From Alphaproteobacteria bacterium (GTDB lineage Bacteria > Pseudomonadota > Alphaproteobacteria > TMED109): DNA of 53,081 nt. The notes below the pieces were generated by a model that had not been told where the DNA came from, searched no databases, and saw only the letters and a program-made list of their open reading frames with translations. This document shows, in pieces, positions 15,720-25,101 of the stretch (position 1 is its first letter; every line of letters begins with the position of its first letter). The position numbers and the translations under genes are program-made. Location of the stretch: NCBI GenBank assembly GCA_022825235.1, contig JAJDYI010000087.1:1-53081 (forward strand), given 5' to 3'.

Positions 15720-16997
15720 GTGAACCGAGTACATGTCGTCGGCGCCGGTCTGGCGGGGCTTGCCACCGCTGTGTCGCTGGCGCGCGACGGCCGGGCGGTC
15801 GTTCTCTATGAAGCAAGCGGCCAGGCCGGCGGCCGGTGCCGATCGTACGTGGACGCGAAGCTCGCGTGCACGATCGACAACGGCAACCACCTGCTGCTCA
15901 GCGGCAATCAGGCAGCCATGCGCTACCTGGCCGACATCGGCGCCTCGCAGGAGCTGCAGGGTCCGCCGACAGCGCGCTTTCCGTTTCTCGACCTCGCCAC
16001 CGGTGAACGATGGTGCCTGCAGCCAAATGGCGGGCCGCTGCCGTGGTGGCTTCTCAGCCCCGGGCGCCGCGTACCCGGCACGAAGATCTGGAGTTATCTG
16101 TCTGCCCTGCGGTTCGCAGTGTCCGGAAGCCGGCGCACGGTGACCGACTGCGTCGGGCAGGACAGCGTCCTGTTCAGGCGTTTCTGGGAACCACTCGCCG
16201 TCGCGGTACTGAACACGCCAGCCCAAACGGGGGCAGCCCGTCTGCTCTGGCCGGTGTTCCGGGACACGTTCGCGAAGGGGGAGGCAGCGTGCCGGCCGCG
16301 GGTGGCCAGGACGGGACTGTCCGATGCCTTTGTGGAACCGGCACTGGCACTGTTGCGAAAATCCGGCGCCACACTCCGGTTCGGATGCCGACTGGGGCAG
16401 ATCCAGTTCGAGGCCGGGCGCGCGCGGCTACTGGAATTTGGAGATGCGTCGGTGCCGCTCGACGACGGGGACAGGGTAGTCCTCGCACTGCCGCCCGCTG
16501 CGACAGGCGCCTTGCTGCCGGCGCTGACCGTCCCCGAAGCGAGCCATGTCATCGTCAATGCGCATTTTGCGCTTCCGGAGCCGGCCGCGCTCCCCGCCAT
16601 GTCGCCGTTTCTCGGTCTGATCGGGGGCACCGCACAGTGGTTGTTCGTCCGGGGCAACGTGGCGTCGATCACCATCAGTGCCGCCGACACCGTTGCCGAG
16701 GCCTCGGCCGAGGAAATCGCGCGCAAGACCTGGAACGACGTTGCCGCGGCACTGGACCGCGACCCGCGTACGATGCCGACCTACCGGGTGATCAAGGAGC
16801 GACGCGCCACCTTTGCCCAGACCCCCACGGAAGTGCTGCGCCGTCCACGAACCCGAAGCGCGTTCGCCAACGTGTTCCTGGCCGGAGACTGGATCGACAC
16901 GGGTCTCCCGGCGACGATCGAAGGAGCCATCCGGTCGGGCTACTCGGCGGCGGAAGCCGTGATCCGCAGCGGCGGAGCGACGGGCGAAGCCGGCTGA
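15720..16997 (+). CDS. hpnE: Hydroxysqualene dehydroxylase HpnE
   Basis: FAD-dependent amine-oxidase-fold enzyme that reduces hydroxysqualene to squalene. The 425-residue protein opens with the dinucleotide fold VHVVGAGLAGLATA, then YEASGQAGGRCRS and DNGNHLLLSGN, both typical of the squalene-associated FAD desaturase family. It ends with the FAD-binding VFLAGDWIDTGLPATIEGA. It starts at GTG 15720, 12 bases after hpnD. It is the last gene of the run; the squalene-hopene cyclase that would use the product is not in the window. Convergent with the oxidoreductase at 17034, 36 bases away. Confidence 0.93.
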   Translation: MNRVHVVGAGLAGLATAVSLARDGRAVVLYEASGQAGGRCRSYVDAKLACTIDNGNHLLLSGNQAAMRYLADIGASQELQGPPTARFPFLDLATGERWCLQPNGGPLPWWLLSPGRRVPGTKIWSYLSALRFAVSGSRRTVTDCVGQDSVLFRRFWEPLAVAVLNTPAQTGAARLLWPVFRDTFAKGEAACRPRVARTGLSDAFVEPALALLRKSGATLRFGCRLGQIQFEAGRARLLEFGDASVPLDDGDRVVLALPPAATGALLPALTVPEASHVIVNAHFALPEPAALPAMSPFLGLIGGTAQWLFVRGNVASITISAADTVAEASAEEIARKTWNDVAAALDRDPRTMPTYRVIKERRATFAQTPTEVLRRPRTRSAFANVFLAGDWIDTGLPATIEGAIRSGYSAAEAVIRSGGATGEAG

Positions 16998-17033
16998 CCC
17001 GCTGCTCCCGGGGATGAACCGCCCCGCGAAGCC

Positions 17034-20000
17034 TCAGGCGGCCTGACTCTCTCCGACGTCTTCCTTCGCGTCGAAGGCGGCCCGGAGCTCCTTCTCCAAC
17101 GTGCGAGCCCTCGCTAGGTGATCGGCCTTGACGTGTCCAAAGCCCCGGACATGCTCAGGAACGGAGGCCAGGGCGACCGCTGTTGCATGATTGCTGGGGC
17201 TCAGGCGCTCTCCAATGGTCTGCAAGCCCTGCTCGTACCGCAGGATCTCAGCCCGTTCGGACCGACGTTCCCGGGTCCAGCCGAACGGGTCGAACGGCGT
17301 CCCCCGCAGGAACCGCAACCGGGCCAGCACACGGAACACCGGCAGCATCCAGGATCCGAACCTCAGCTTCCGAAGATTCCCGGTGGCGGGGTCCCGAGGC
17401 GCGAACAGCGGTGGTGCCAAGTGGAACGTCAGCCGCGGCCGGCCCGTGAACGTCTCCTTGATTCGACGGCGGAAGGTGCCGTCCGTGTAGAGGCGCGCGA
17501 CCTCGTACTCGTCCTTGTACGCCATGAGCTTGAAAAGGTACCGGGCCACCGCCCCGGCCAGCGCCTCCTCGCCCGGAACCCGCGCGGCCTCGATCGTGCG
17601 CACCTTCGCAACGGTCTCGCGATACCGCTCGGCCCACGATCGATTCTGGTAGGCCGTCAGGAACTGGACACGGCGCTCAATCAGCTGATCGAGTGACTCC
17701 TGGCGTTCGTCCGTTGCGACGGGCTCCGGATCCACGATGTTCCGGATCGCGTCCTGATCGCCAGCCGCGACTCGTCCCCATCTGAAGGCATCCAGATTCA
17801 TCCGGACGGCAACCCCGTTGAGTTCGATGGCGCGTTCGATCGCGTCAACGCCTACCGGCACGTGACCGCGCTGGACGGCGTAGCCAAGCAGCATCAGGTT
17901 GCCGGCGATGCTGTCACCGAACAGCGTGGTGGCGAGGCGCGTGGCGTCCACGAAATCGGTCGCATCCTCACGGCTGGACTCGGCGATCAGTTCCATCATC
18001 CGGCGGGTGCCGAAGGACAGGTCCGGATTCAGCACGAATTCCGCGACCGGCGCGCGATGCGCGTTGACGACCGCCGCGCTGATCGCCGGACTGAGGCATC
18101 CGCGAACCTCCGCGTCCGCCGCGACCACCATGTCGCAGCCGAGGAGGAGATCGGTGCGGCCGCGGCCGACCGTGACCGAATGGATGTCTTCCGGGTTGGC
18201 CGCCAACCGTACCTCGGAAACGACCGCTCCGCCCTTCTGAGAAAGCCCGACCTGGTCCAGGACGCTGACACCCTTTCCCTCGATGTGGGCCGCCATCCCC
18301 AGGACCGCTCCGACCGTGACGACGCCGGTACCCCCGATACCCGTAATGACCACGTTGTGCGGGCGCTCGAGGTCCGGCTGGGCCGGGGCCGGCAAGCGCG
18401 CCACCAGATCGGTGAGGACGGCACCGTCGTGAGACGGCGGCGCTTTCCGCACCTCGACGCCGGACACGGTCACGAAGCTCGGACAGAAACCTTCCACGCA
18501 CGAGAAATCCTTGTTGCACGCGGACTGGTTGATCTGGCGCTTTCGCCCGAACTCCGTCTCCAGGGGTTCCACGGAAATGCAATTCGAAGCCTTCGAGCAG
18601 TCGCCGCAGCCTTCGCACACCAGGTCATTGATAAAGGCCCGGCGGTCGGGATCCTCCATGAGACCCCGCTTGCGACGACGGCGCTTCTCGGCCGCGCAGG
18701 TCTGGTCGTAGACCAGCGCCGTAACCCCCGGCCAGGAGCGCAGCTCCTTCTGCACCGTGTCGAGTTCACCGCGGTGATGCAGGGTGGTGCCCTCGGCAAA
18801 ACTCCGTCCGATCCCGTACTTCTCCGGCTCGTCCGTGACCACCGCGATCCGGCGCACGCCTTCCGCACGCAACTGGTGGGTGATCGCTTCCGGCGTCAGG
18901 GCGCCATCGTGCGGCTGCCCGCCGGTCATGGCCACCGCATCGTTGTAGAGCACCTTGTAGGTCATGCTGGTACCGGCCGAGACGGCGGCCCGAATCGCCA
19001 GGAGTCCGGAGTGCTGGTACGTCCCGTCACCCAGGTTCTGGAAGATGTGCGGCTCTTCGACGAACGGCTCCATTCCGATCCAGTTCGCACCCTCCGCACC
19101 CATGTGCGTGGTGAGGTGGGTATTGCGATTGGCCCACACAGCCATGTAATGGCAGCCGATGCCGGCCATGGCCATTGATCCGTCGGGAAGGCGGGTCGAA
19201 CTGTTGTGCGGACAGCCCGAGCAGAAGTACGGCGTCCGTTCGACCGGCGCCGGCGCCCCCGGCGGCGGCATGTTGCCCTCGAATCGCGCAAAGGCATCGG
19301 CCACATCCGAAGCGCCCAGCCGTGCGAGGCGCGGGCTGAGCGCCTTGGCGACGATGGCGGGCGTTAGTTCCCCGGTGGCCGGGATGAGCGAGAAGCCCTC
19401 GTCGTCGGTCTTGCCGACGATCCGGCGCGGCCGCTGCGCAAGGTGGAAAGCGAGATCCTTGAGCTGGGTCTCGACGAGTGCCCGTTTCTCCTCGACCACG
19501 ATGACCTCCTCGAGCCCGTCGAGGAATGCCCGGGCGCCCCCTTCTTCCAGCGGCCAGCTCATGCCTACCTTCCAGAGGCGAAGCCCGAGCGCCTGCGCAC
19601 GGGCAGCGTCGATGCCGAGTAGGGCGAGCGCCTCCCGCACCTCTGCGTATGCCTTGCCCGTGGCGGCAATGCCGACGCGGTCGCTTGGCCCGCGCCAGAC
19701 CAGCGTGTCGATGCCGTTTGCCCGCGCGAACGCCTGCGCGGCGGGCAGACGATGCGCGATCATCCGTTCTTCCTGGGCGTGAATGTCGTCCGGCCAGCGG
19801 ATGGAAAGCCCGCCGTCCGGCAGGTCGAAGTCGTCGGGAACGACTGACTTCGCCCGGTCCGGGTCGACGTAGACCGAGGCCGAACTGTCAATGGTTGCCG
19901 TGATGCACTTCATCGACACCCACAGCCCGCTGTAGCGGGACATCGCCCAGCCGCGCAGGCCGAAGTCCAGGAGATCCTGGACATTCGCCGGATTGAGGAC

Positions 20001-20507
20001 CGGAATCTGCGCATGCACCATGGCCAGTTCGCTGTGATGCGCGATGGTGGACGACTTGGCCAGATGGTCGTCGCCGAGCAGTGCCAGCACCCCGCCGTGG
20101 GGAGCCGTGCCCGCCGAATTCGCATGCCTGAAGGCGTCGCCCGTGCGATCGACCCCCGGACCCTTGCCGTACCAGATGCCGAACACGCCGTCGTGCTTCG
20201 GTTTGGTCACCAGGCCGATCTGCTGCGTGCCCCAGATCGCCGTGGCGGCCAGATCCTCGTTCAAGCCGGGATTGAAGTGTACGCCGCCGCGCTCAAGGAA
20301 CCGCCGCGCATTCCACAGGGCCTTGTCGTAGATGCCGAGCGGAGAGCCGCGGTACCCCGAAATGTACCCTCGCGTGTCGAGTCCGGCCGCCTGGTCCAGA
20401 CGACGCTGGACCAGCGGCAATCGGACAAGCGCCTGAGTGCCACTGAGAAAAGCCCGTCCGTCGTTGAGTTCGTACTTGTCGTCGAGGGTGACCGTCGCAA
20501 GCCGCAT
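17034..20507 (-). CDS. Indolepyruvate ferredoxin oxidoreductase, fused subunits
   Basis: Oxidatively decarboxylates aryl 2-oxoacids to acyl-CoA using thiamine diphosphate and reduces ferredoxin. The 1157-residue protein carries both halves in one chain. An N-terminal pyrimidine-binding region (GYRGSPLGIYD) is followed by a thiamine-binding core with CSGCPHNSS near residue 427. An iron-sulfur region near residue 630 has CEGCGDC and further cysteines ending in CVEGFCPSF. The gamma-type domain starts near residue 717 (VITGIGGTGVVT), and a C-terminal DUF6537-like region follows. This fused form is common in aerobic alpha- and betaproteobacteria for aromatic amino acid breakdown. It stands alone, convergent with hpnE. 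Confidence 0.92.
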   Translation of the reverse strand: MRLATVTLDDKYELNDGRAFLSGTQALVRLPLVQRRLDQAAGLDTRGYISGYRGSPLGIYDKALWNARRFLERGGVHFNPGLNEDLAATAIWGTQQIGLVTKPKHDGVFGIWYGKGPGVDRTGDAFRHANSAGTAPHGGVLALLGDDHLAKSSTIAHHSELAMVHAQIPVLNPANVQDLLDFGLRGWAMSRYSGLWVSMKCITATIDSSASVYVDPDRAKSVVPDDFDLPDGGLSIRWPDDIHAQEERMIAHRLPAAQAFARANGIDTLVWRGPSDRVGIAATGKAYAEVREALALLGIDAARAQALGLRLWKVGMSWPLEEGGARAFLDGLEEVIVVEEKRALVETQLKDLAFHLAQRPRRIVGKTDDEGFSLIPATGELTPAIVAKALSPRLARLGASDVADAFARFEGNMPPPGAPAPVERTPYFCSGCPHNSSTRLPDGSMAMAGIGCHYMAVWANRNTHLTTHMGAEGANWIGMEPFVEEPHIFQNLGDGTYQHSGLLAIRAAVSAGTSMTYKVLYNDAVAMTGGQPHDGALTPEAITHQLRAEGVRRIAVVTDEPEKYGIGRSFAEGTTLHHRGELDTVQKELRSWPGVTALVYDQTCAAEKRRRRKRGLMEDPDRRAFINDLVCEGCGDCSKASNCISVEPLETEFGRKRQINQSACNKDFSCVEGFCPSFVTVSGVEVRKAPPSHDGAVLTDLVARLPAPAQPDLERPHNVVITGIGGTGVVTVGAVLGMAAHIEGKGVSVLDQVGLSQKGGAVVSEVRLAANPEDIHSVTVGRGRTDLLLGCDMVVAADAEVRGCLSPAISAAVVNAHRAPVAEFVLNPDLSFGTRRMMELIAESSREDATDFVDATRLATTLFGDSIAGNLMLLGYAVQRGHVPVGVDAIERAIELNGVAVRMNLDAFRWGRVAAGDQDAIRNIVDPEPVATDERQESLDQLIERRVQFLTAYQNRSWAERYRETVAKVRTIEAARVPGEEALAGAVARYLFKLMAYKDEYEVARLYTDGTFRRRIKETFTGRPRLTFHLAPPLFAPRDPATGNLRKLRFGSWMLPVFRVLARLRFLRGTPFDPFGWTRERRSERAEILRYEQGLQTIGERLSPSNHATAVALASVPEHVRGFGHVKADHLARARTLEKELRAAFDAKEDVGESQAA

Positions 20508-21230
20508 CGTCGCTATCGTCCCAAGTTGTCGGTATTAAAGGATTTAAGTCAGTATAACCCGGAGACTAGGCCCCAGCGTCCGACTGCCGCAGCCCCAGCC
20601 GGCGGGCGGGGCGAGCGGAGTCCACCGCAGCCACGTCGCCACATGACGGATCGCACCCACCGCCGATCTGGCAGGAAAAAGGACTTCCAAGCGTGGGGCC
20701 GAGTCGATCAGCCCGGACCGTAGCACGACGGGAATCCGCAAGAAAGAAACGGCACCACGGCGGCATTTCGGGTGGGGCCGGTAGATCACCGCACCGGACG
20801 GAGCCCGTGCCTGCAGACCGACGAATGCCTGCCATCGACACCCGGCATTCGGAACAGACCCTGAGCGTCCGTGAGACTGTATCGTCTCCCCCTGCCGTGC
20901 GTCGGACACCTCCGCCGGTGACCGAGCGACGACATGAGGACCGGGCGATGACGCTGAGGAGCGAGCACCACATCCTGCACGAGCTGCCTTCCGGGCCGGT
21001 CCCAGGGCGGGCCGACCTTCCGACATCCGCCGGCCTTGCCGGTCCCGCACCACGGAGCGGCAACGATGCGCAATTGGTTGGGCCAGCGCCCGCGCTGGTA
21101 CCCTCCGGCGCCACACCTGCGAAATGCCTCCACGCGCCGCCGCCGATCGCTGGGGCCGGCGCACCGCCTGGGGGTGCCAGCACCACGATCGATCGCAGCT
21201 TCTTCACGGAGACCGCCATGGGCCGGGACG
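20508..21230. other. 723-base gap between divergent genes, no gene recognised
   Basis: The first 60 bases next to the oxidoreductase start are AT-rich. They contain TATACT on the minus strand (20551-20556), 44 bases upstream of its ATG, a likely -10 without a clear -35. The rest is GC-rich with open frames on both strands, none having a recognisable domain, ribosome site or conserved-looking composition. No tRNA or known RNA was recognised. Confidence 0.4.
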
Positions 21231-22556
21231 ATGGCCGACCGAACGACGACTCCAAATCCGGCGGCGCACCGTCCGTTGGGTAGCGACACCCACGTGCAGC
21301 ACCGGGCCACCCTTCGCCGGATGTTCGATGCGGTCGTCGATGCGGCCAATCCGGAGCACCTCGTCGTCCGGCATCTCCCCCGCCCCCCACGCGGCCGGAC
21401 CCTGATCCTGAGTGCCGGCAAGGCAGCGGCGGTCATGGCAAAGGCCGCGGACGAGGCCTGGGACGCGCCGCTCGGCGGGTTGGCGGTCACCCCGTACGGC
21501 CACGGCGTGGCCTGCCCGCGGGTCGAAGTCATCGAGGCGTCCCATCCCGTGCCCGACCAAGCGGGCCAGTCGGCTACCGCCCGGTTCCTGGAGGAGGCGA
21601 AGGCGCTCGGTCCGGACGATCTCCTGCTGTGCCTGATCTCCGGTGGAGCCAGCGCGCTGCTGGCCGCCCCGGTTCCCGGCATCACGCTGACCCACAAGCA
21701 GCAGGTCACCGCCGCGCTGCTCCGTTCCGGCGCGACCATCCACGAGATGAACTGTGTCCGCAAGCACCTCTCCGCCGTAAAAGGAGGCCGGCTGGCGCTC
21801 CTTGCCGCCCCGGCGCGGGTAGCGACATTGCTGATCTCCGACGTGCCAGGTGATGACCCCTCAGTGGTCGGTTCCGGCCCAACGTTCGGCGACGCGAGCA
21901 CCCAAGGTGAGGCGCAGGCCATCCTCGCGCGGTACGGGATCGACCCGCCGCCACCGGTACAAGACATCCTCGGAGATCCGACCGCGGAAACACCCGAGGC
22001 ATCCCATCCGCACCTCGCAAGGACCTCGCATCGCATCCTGGTCCGACCTCGGGACGCCCTGCGCGCCGCGGCGCGCTGTGCCCGCTCGGCCGGGTTTCGC
22101 CCGCTCCTCCTGTCCGACCGAATCGAGGGCGAGGCCCGCGACATCGGCACGATGCATGCGGCCATCGCGCGGCATGTACTGGAGGCGGGCCAACCGGCGC
22201 GGCCGCCGCTCGCCCTCATCTCGGGCGGCGAGACCACCGTCACCTTGCAGGGGAACGGCAATGGCGGACGGAACACCGAGTTCCTGCTCGCGGCCACCCT
22301 GGCGCTCGACGGGGTCAATGTCCACGGACTTGCATGCGATACCGACGGGATCGACGGCAGGGGCAGCCATGCGGGAGCTCACATCGACCCGAGCACCCTG
22401 ACGCGCGCCGCCGAACGCGGGCTCAATGCCCGCCACCTGCTCGACACGCACGATTCCGGCGGCTTCTTCGAGGCGCTGGGCGATCTCGTGATCACCGGCC
22501 CGACCCGCACCAACGTGAACGATTTCAGGGCGTTCCTGGTACCGGCCCCCCCGTAG
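21231..22556 (+). CDS. Glycerate 2-kinase (MOFRL/DUF4147 family)
   Basis: Phosphorylates D-glycerate to 2-phosphoglycerate, linking glyoxylate/hydroxypyruvate metabolism to lower glycolysis. The 441-residue protein shows the DUF4147 fold (LILSAGKAAAVMAKAA, PVPD, LISGGASALLAAP, VRKHLSAVKGG, LISDVPGDDPS). The C-terminal MOFRL domain has SGGETTVTLQGNGNGGRNTE, ACDTDGIDG and THDSGGFFEALGD. The ATG at 21231 is chosen; the open frame extends to 21036, but those residues are low-complexity and unlike the family. No pathway partner is adjacent. Convergent with the TPR gene, with a GC-rich possible stem (22685-22692 with 22719-22726) in the 172-base gap. Confidence 0.9.
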   Translation: MADRTTTPNPAAHRPLGSDTHVQHRATLRRMFDAVVDAANPEHLVVRHLPRPPRGRTLILSAGKAAAVMAKAADEAWDAPLGGLAVTPYGHGVACPRVEVIEASHPVPDQAGQSATARFLEEAKALGPDDLLLCLISGGASALLAAPVPGITLTHKQQVTAALLRSGATIHEMNCVRKHLSAVKGGRLALLAAPARVATLLISDVPGDDPSVVGSGPTFGDASTQGEAQAILARYGIDPPPPVQDILGDPTAETPEASHPHLARTSHRILVRPRDALRAAARCARSAGFRPLLLSDRIEGEARDIGTMHAAIARHVLEAGQPARPPLALISGGETTVTLQGNGNGGRNTEFLLAATLALDGVNVHGLACDTDGIDGRGSHAGAHIDPSTLTRAAERGLNARHLLDTHDSGGFFEALGDLVITGPTRTNVNDFRAFLVPAPP

Positions 22557-22728
22557 CCGCGATTCCGCCGGGGCGGCCACCGGGCGAGGCACGGGCCTGA
22601 CGCAGATGGGCCGAACCGGCATGGCGTCGGCCGGGGTCCCGTCATCGGAAGCGGGCCCAGCAACTCTTGGCGACGAGGCCCGCCCGCCGCCGGACCGCCC
22701 ATCGCCGGACATCGGCCGCGGCGGCGTA

Positions 22729-23322
22729 CTAGATGGAGGGTCCCGCCTCGTCCTCGAGCAGCTTGAGCCGCCGCTCGCCGCCGCCCATCTGCGGGTGCAC
22801 GGCGAGCGCGCGGCGCAGGGCGCTGGCGGCGGCGGCCGGCTGGCCGTTGCGCTCGTAGATCAGGGCCAACCCGGACAGCGCGCCAAAGTGCCGGGGCTCC
22901 AGCTCAAGGGTCTCGACGATGTCGGCCACCGACGCCTCGTCGTTACCCATCAGGTAGTGGAGGGTGGCCCGCTTGTTCCATGCTTCCGCGAAATCGGGAT
23001 TCCGCTGGACCAGCTCATCGAATGCAGCAAGCGCCAGCTGGTAGTCGCCGGCCTGCATGGACCGGATGCCTCGGCGCATGGTGTCGCGCGTCTCCGAATC
23101 CGGGTGCTCCAGCCACAACCCCCAAACCTGCAGTTCGATCTTGATCGCCTCGTGCGGATCGGTACTGGCCCTTAGTGCCGCGAAGAGGCCATCGAGTTCT
23201 GGCGCGGTCTGGTCGGCCGCTCCGGGCGATCCGGCCAGCGCCGCGGCCACCAGGACCGCGGTACCGATCGCCGCTCTACGCAACGTAGGCCGTCTTGACC
23301 GTCGTGTAGAACTCGGCCGCAT
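22729..23322 (-). CDS. Exported tetratricopeptide-repeat protein
   Basis: A 197-residue protein with an arginine-rich start, a hydrophobic signal segment (AAIGTAVLVAAALAG) and about three TPR units (AGDYQLALAAFDELVQRNP, DEASVADIVETLELEP, GQPAAAASALRRALAVHP), so probably a periplasmic protein-interaction module. Similar small exported TPR proteins are common in alphaproteobacteria without assigned role. The ATG at 23322 is favoured by AGGGA 5 bases upstream; it lies 47 bases inside the aldehyde dehydrogenase gene. A TTG at 23283 would also give a good signal peptide with only an 8-base overlap. Expressed with the dehydrogenase. Confidence 0.82.
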   Translation of the reverse strand: MRPSSTRRSRRPTLRRAAIGTAVLVAAALAGSPGAADQTAPELDGLFAALRASTDPHEAIKIELQVWGLWLEHPDSETRDTMRRGIRSMQAGDYQLALAAFDELVQRNPDFAEAWNKRATLHYLMGNDEASVADIVETLELEPRHFGALSGLALIYERNGQPAAAASALRRALAVHPQMGGGERRLKLLEDEAGPSI

Positions 23323-24712
23323 AACGTCCCTGCTCGCGCGGACCATAGGACGACCCCTTCCTGCCCCCGAACGGCACGTGGTAGTCGACACCCGCCGTCG
23401 GGAGATTCACCATGACCATGCCAGCTTCCGCATTCCGGCGGTAGTGACTCGCGTGCTTCAGATTGGTCGTGCAGATCCCTGACGACAGCCCGAACGACGT
23501 ATCGTTCGCAACCTGAAGGGCCTCGTCGTAGTCGGCAACTCGAATGACCGAGGCGACCGGGCCGAAAATCTCCTCTCGATTGATCCGCATGCCGGGCGTG
23601 GTCTCCGTGAACAGGGCCGGCTGGAGATAGTGGCCCGGCGTGGCCCGGCTCAGCTGTTCGCCGCCGAAATGCAGGCGGGCCCCTTCCGCCGTGCCGATCC
23701 GGAGGTACTCCAGGTCCTGCTCGAGCTGGGCTTCATCCACCACCGGACCGATGTGCGTGCCGTCCTTGAGCGCGTCGTCCACGACCAGTCCCGCAAGCCG
23801 GCCCGTCACCGCCTCGACGAAGCGATCATGGATTCCTTCTGTCACCACCAATCGCGAGGACGCGGTGCAGCGCTGGCCCGTCGAGAAGAACGCCCCGTTC
23901 ACGGCGCACTCCACGGCGGTGTCCAGATCCGCATCGTCCAGCACCACGAGCGGATTCTTGCCGCCCATTTCCAGCTGGAATTTCGCGCGGCGCGCGGCAC
24001 ACGCCGCGGCGACCCTTCCCCCCGTGTCGACCGAGCCGGTGAACGTGACAGCGTCCACGCCGTCGCTGGCGAGGAGCGTTTCGCCCACTTCGGTCCCGCG
24101 TCCCACCACCAGGTTGAGCACGCCCTCCGGCAGGCCGGCGCGCACCAGAATGTCGGTGAGCTCCCAGGCGCAGCCCGGCACCAGCGTCGCCGGCTTGAAG
24201 ACCACCGTGTTGCCGTAACAGAGCGCCGGGGCGATCTTCCACGCGGGGATCGCGATCGGGAAGTTCCACGGCGTAATCACGCCGATCACCCCCAGCGGCT
24301 CGCGGGTGATTTCAATCTCGACACCGGGCCGGACCGACGGAAGCTTCTCGCCGGCCAAGCGCAGCGTCTCGCCGGCGAAGAAATCGAAGATCTGGCCCGC
24401 GCGGCCGACCTCGCCCACGGCTTCCGGCAGGGTCTTGCCTTCCTCCCGGGCGAGCAGCCGGCCCAGCTCCTCCTGACGGGCGAAGATCTCGTCGGATGCC
24501 CGGCGGAGTACGTCGTGCCGCTGCTGCGGCGTGGTACGCGCCCAGCCGGGAAACGCGGCGCGGGCGGCCTCCACCGCCGCACGGGTGTCGTCGGCGGTCG
24601 CAAAGCAGTGCTCGTTGATGACATCGTCCGTGTTCGACGGGTTGACGTTGGGCACCGTCGTCGTCGCCACGCGCCATTCACCCGCGACGTAGTTGGGAAG
24701 GGGCTTCGCCAT
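23276..24712 (-). CDS. Aldehyde dehydrogenase, possibly 2-oxoglutarate semialdehyde type
   Basis: NAD(P)-dependent aldehyde oxidation. The 478-residue protein has the complete family set: [30 protein letters not shown], catalytic glutamate in LEMGGKNP, catalytic cysteine in [15 protein letters not shown], and a C terminus [16 protein letters not shown]. That last motif is the form I associate with 2,5-dioxovalerate (2-oxoglutarate semialdehyde) dehydrogenases of sugar-acid and hydroxyproline breakdown, but no such pathway genes are adjacent, so the substrate is open. GGAGG lies 7 bases before the ATG. A TATGCT hexamer at 24746-24751 (minus) could be its -10. Divergent from rpmI. Confidence 0.9.
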   Translation of the reverse strand: MAKPLPNYVAGEWRVATTTVPNVNPSNTDDVINEHCFATADDTRAAVEAARAAFPGWARTTPQQRHDVLRRASDEIFARQEELGRLLAREEGKTLPEAVGEVGRAGQIFDFFAGETLRLAGEKLPSVRPGVEIEITREPLGVIGVITPWNFPIAIPAWKIAPALCYGNTVVFKPATLVPGCAWELTDILVRAGLPEGVLNLVVGRGTEVGETLLASDGVDAVTFTGSVDTGGRVAAACAARRAKFQLEMGGKNPLVVLDDADLDTAVECAVNGAFFSTGQRCTASSRLVVTEGIHDRFVEAVTGRLAGLVVDDALKDGTHIGPVVDEAQLEQDLEYLRIGTAEGARLHFGGEQLSRATPGHYLQPALFTETTPGMRINREEIFGPVASVIRVADYDEALQVANDTSFGLSSGICTTNLKHASHYRRNAEAGMVMVNLPTAGVDYHVPFGGRKGSSYGPREQGRYAAEFYTTVKTAYVA

Positions 24713-24815
24713 GCATCATCCTCCGGGGCTGTCAGCCGGGGCGAAAGCATACCCGACCAACCGCGCCCGCCGGACGCGGCCGGACAGTTGCAGAACACAC
24801 AGGGCGCTTGTACCG

Positions 24816-24834
24816 TGCGGTTTCTTCCACCGCA
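24816..24834 (+). promoter_or_regulatory. Hairpin in the rpmI-rplT leader
   Basis: TGCGGT pairs with ACCGCA around a 7-base pyrimidine loop, about 50 bases before the rpmI start. A TTGCAG-N17-TACCGT pair (24788-24816) just upstream could be the promoter. Ribosomal protein L20 represses this operon in other bacteria by binding its leader; a similar role here is only suggested by position. Confidence 0.3.
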
Positions 24835-24885
24835 GGAACCGTGCTGGGGCCGGCCGGATCGGCCTGCTCAGCGAGGTGTTGGACC

Positions 24886-25086
24886 GTGCCCAAGATCAAG
24901 AGCAAGCGCTCCGCGATGAAGCGGTTCCGATTGACCGGCACCGGCAAGGTGCGCCGCAACTTCGCCGGCAAGCGGCACGGCATGATCAAGCGCACCAACA
25001 AGTTCATCCGGACCGCGCGGGGCACCACGACCGCGTCGCCCGCCGACGCGCGCTACATCAAGCGCCACCTGCTCCGGAACTCCTGA
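24886..25086 (+). CDS. rpmI: 50S ribosomal protein L35
   Basis: A 66-residue basic protein of the large ribosomal subunit. It begins [13 protein letters not shown] after the GTG start and continues [15 protein letters not shown], the L35 signature. The GTG at 24886 is fixed by this N terminus and a GAGG about 10 bases upstream. It is followed by rplT after 15 bases, the usual pairing. The translation initiation factor gene infC, normally just before rpmI, is replaced here by a divergent aldehyde dehydrogenase gene. Confidence 0.97.
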   Translation: MPKIKSKRSAMKRFRLTGTGKVRRNFAGKRHGMIKRTNKFIRTARGTTTASPADARYIKRHLLRNS

Positions 25087-25101
25087 GCCGAGACCTCTCC
25101 C

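Noticed and set aside
17862-19178. A 438-codon plus-strand open frame inside the oxidoreductase
   Set aside because: The minus-strand gene has clear iron-sulfur and thiamine motifs across the same bases; the plus-strand frame is rich in His/Arg/Asp without any domain.
20693-21283. 196-codon plus-strand frame upstream of the glycerate kinase
   Set aside because: Low-complexity Pro/Ala/Arg/Ser content, no ribosome site, no domain, and it overlaps the kinase start.
20786-22318. A 510-codon minus-strand open frame over the glycerate kinase
   Set aside because: Its translation is Ser/Arg/Pro-rich and overlaps the clear glycerate kinase motifs on the plus strand.
22685-22726. 8-bp stem between glycerate kinase and TPR gene as a terminator
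   Set aside because: It is made only of CG-repeat sequence with a 26-base loop and no T-run; in this base composition it may be chance, so it is mentioned only under the kinase.
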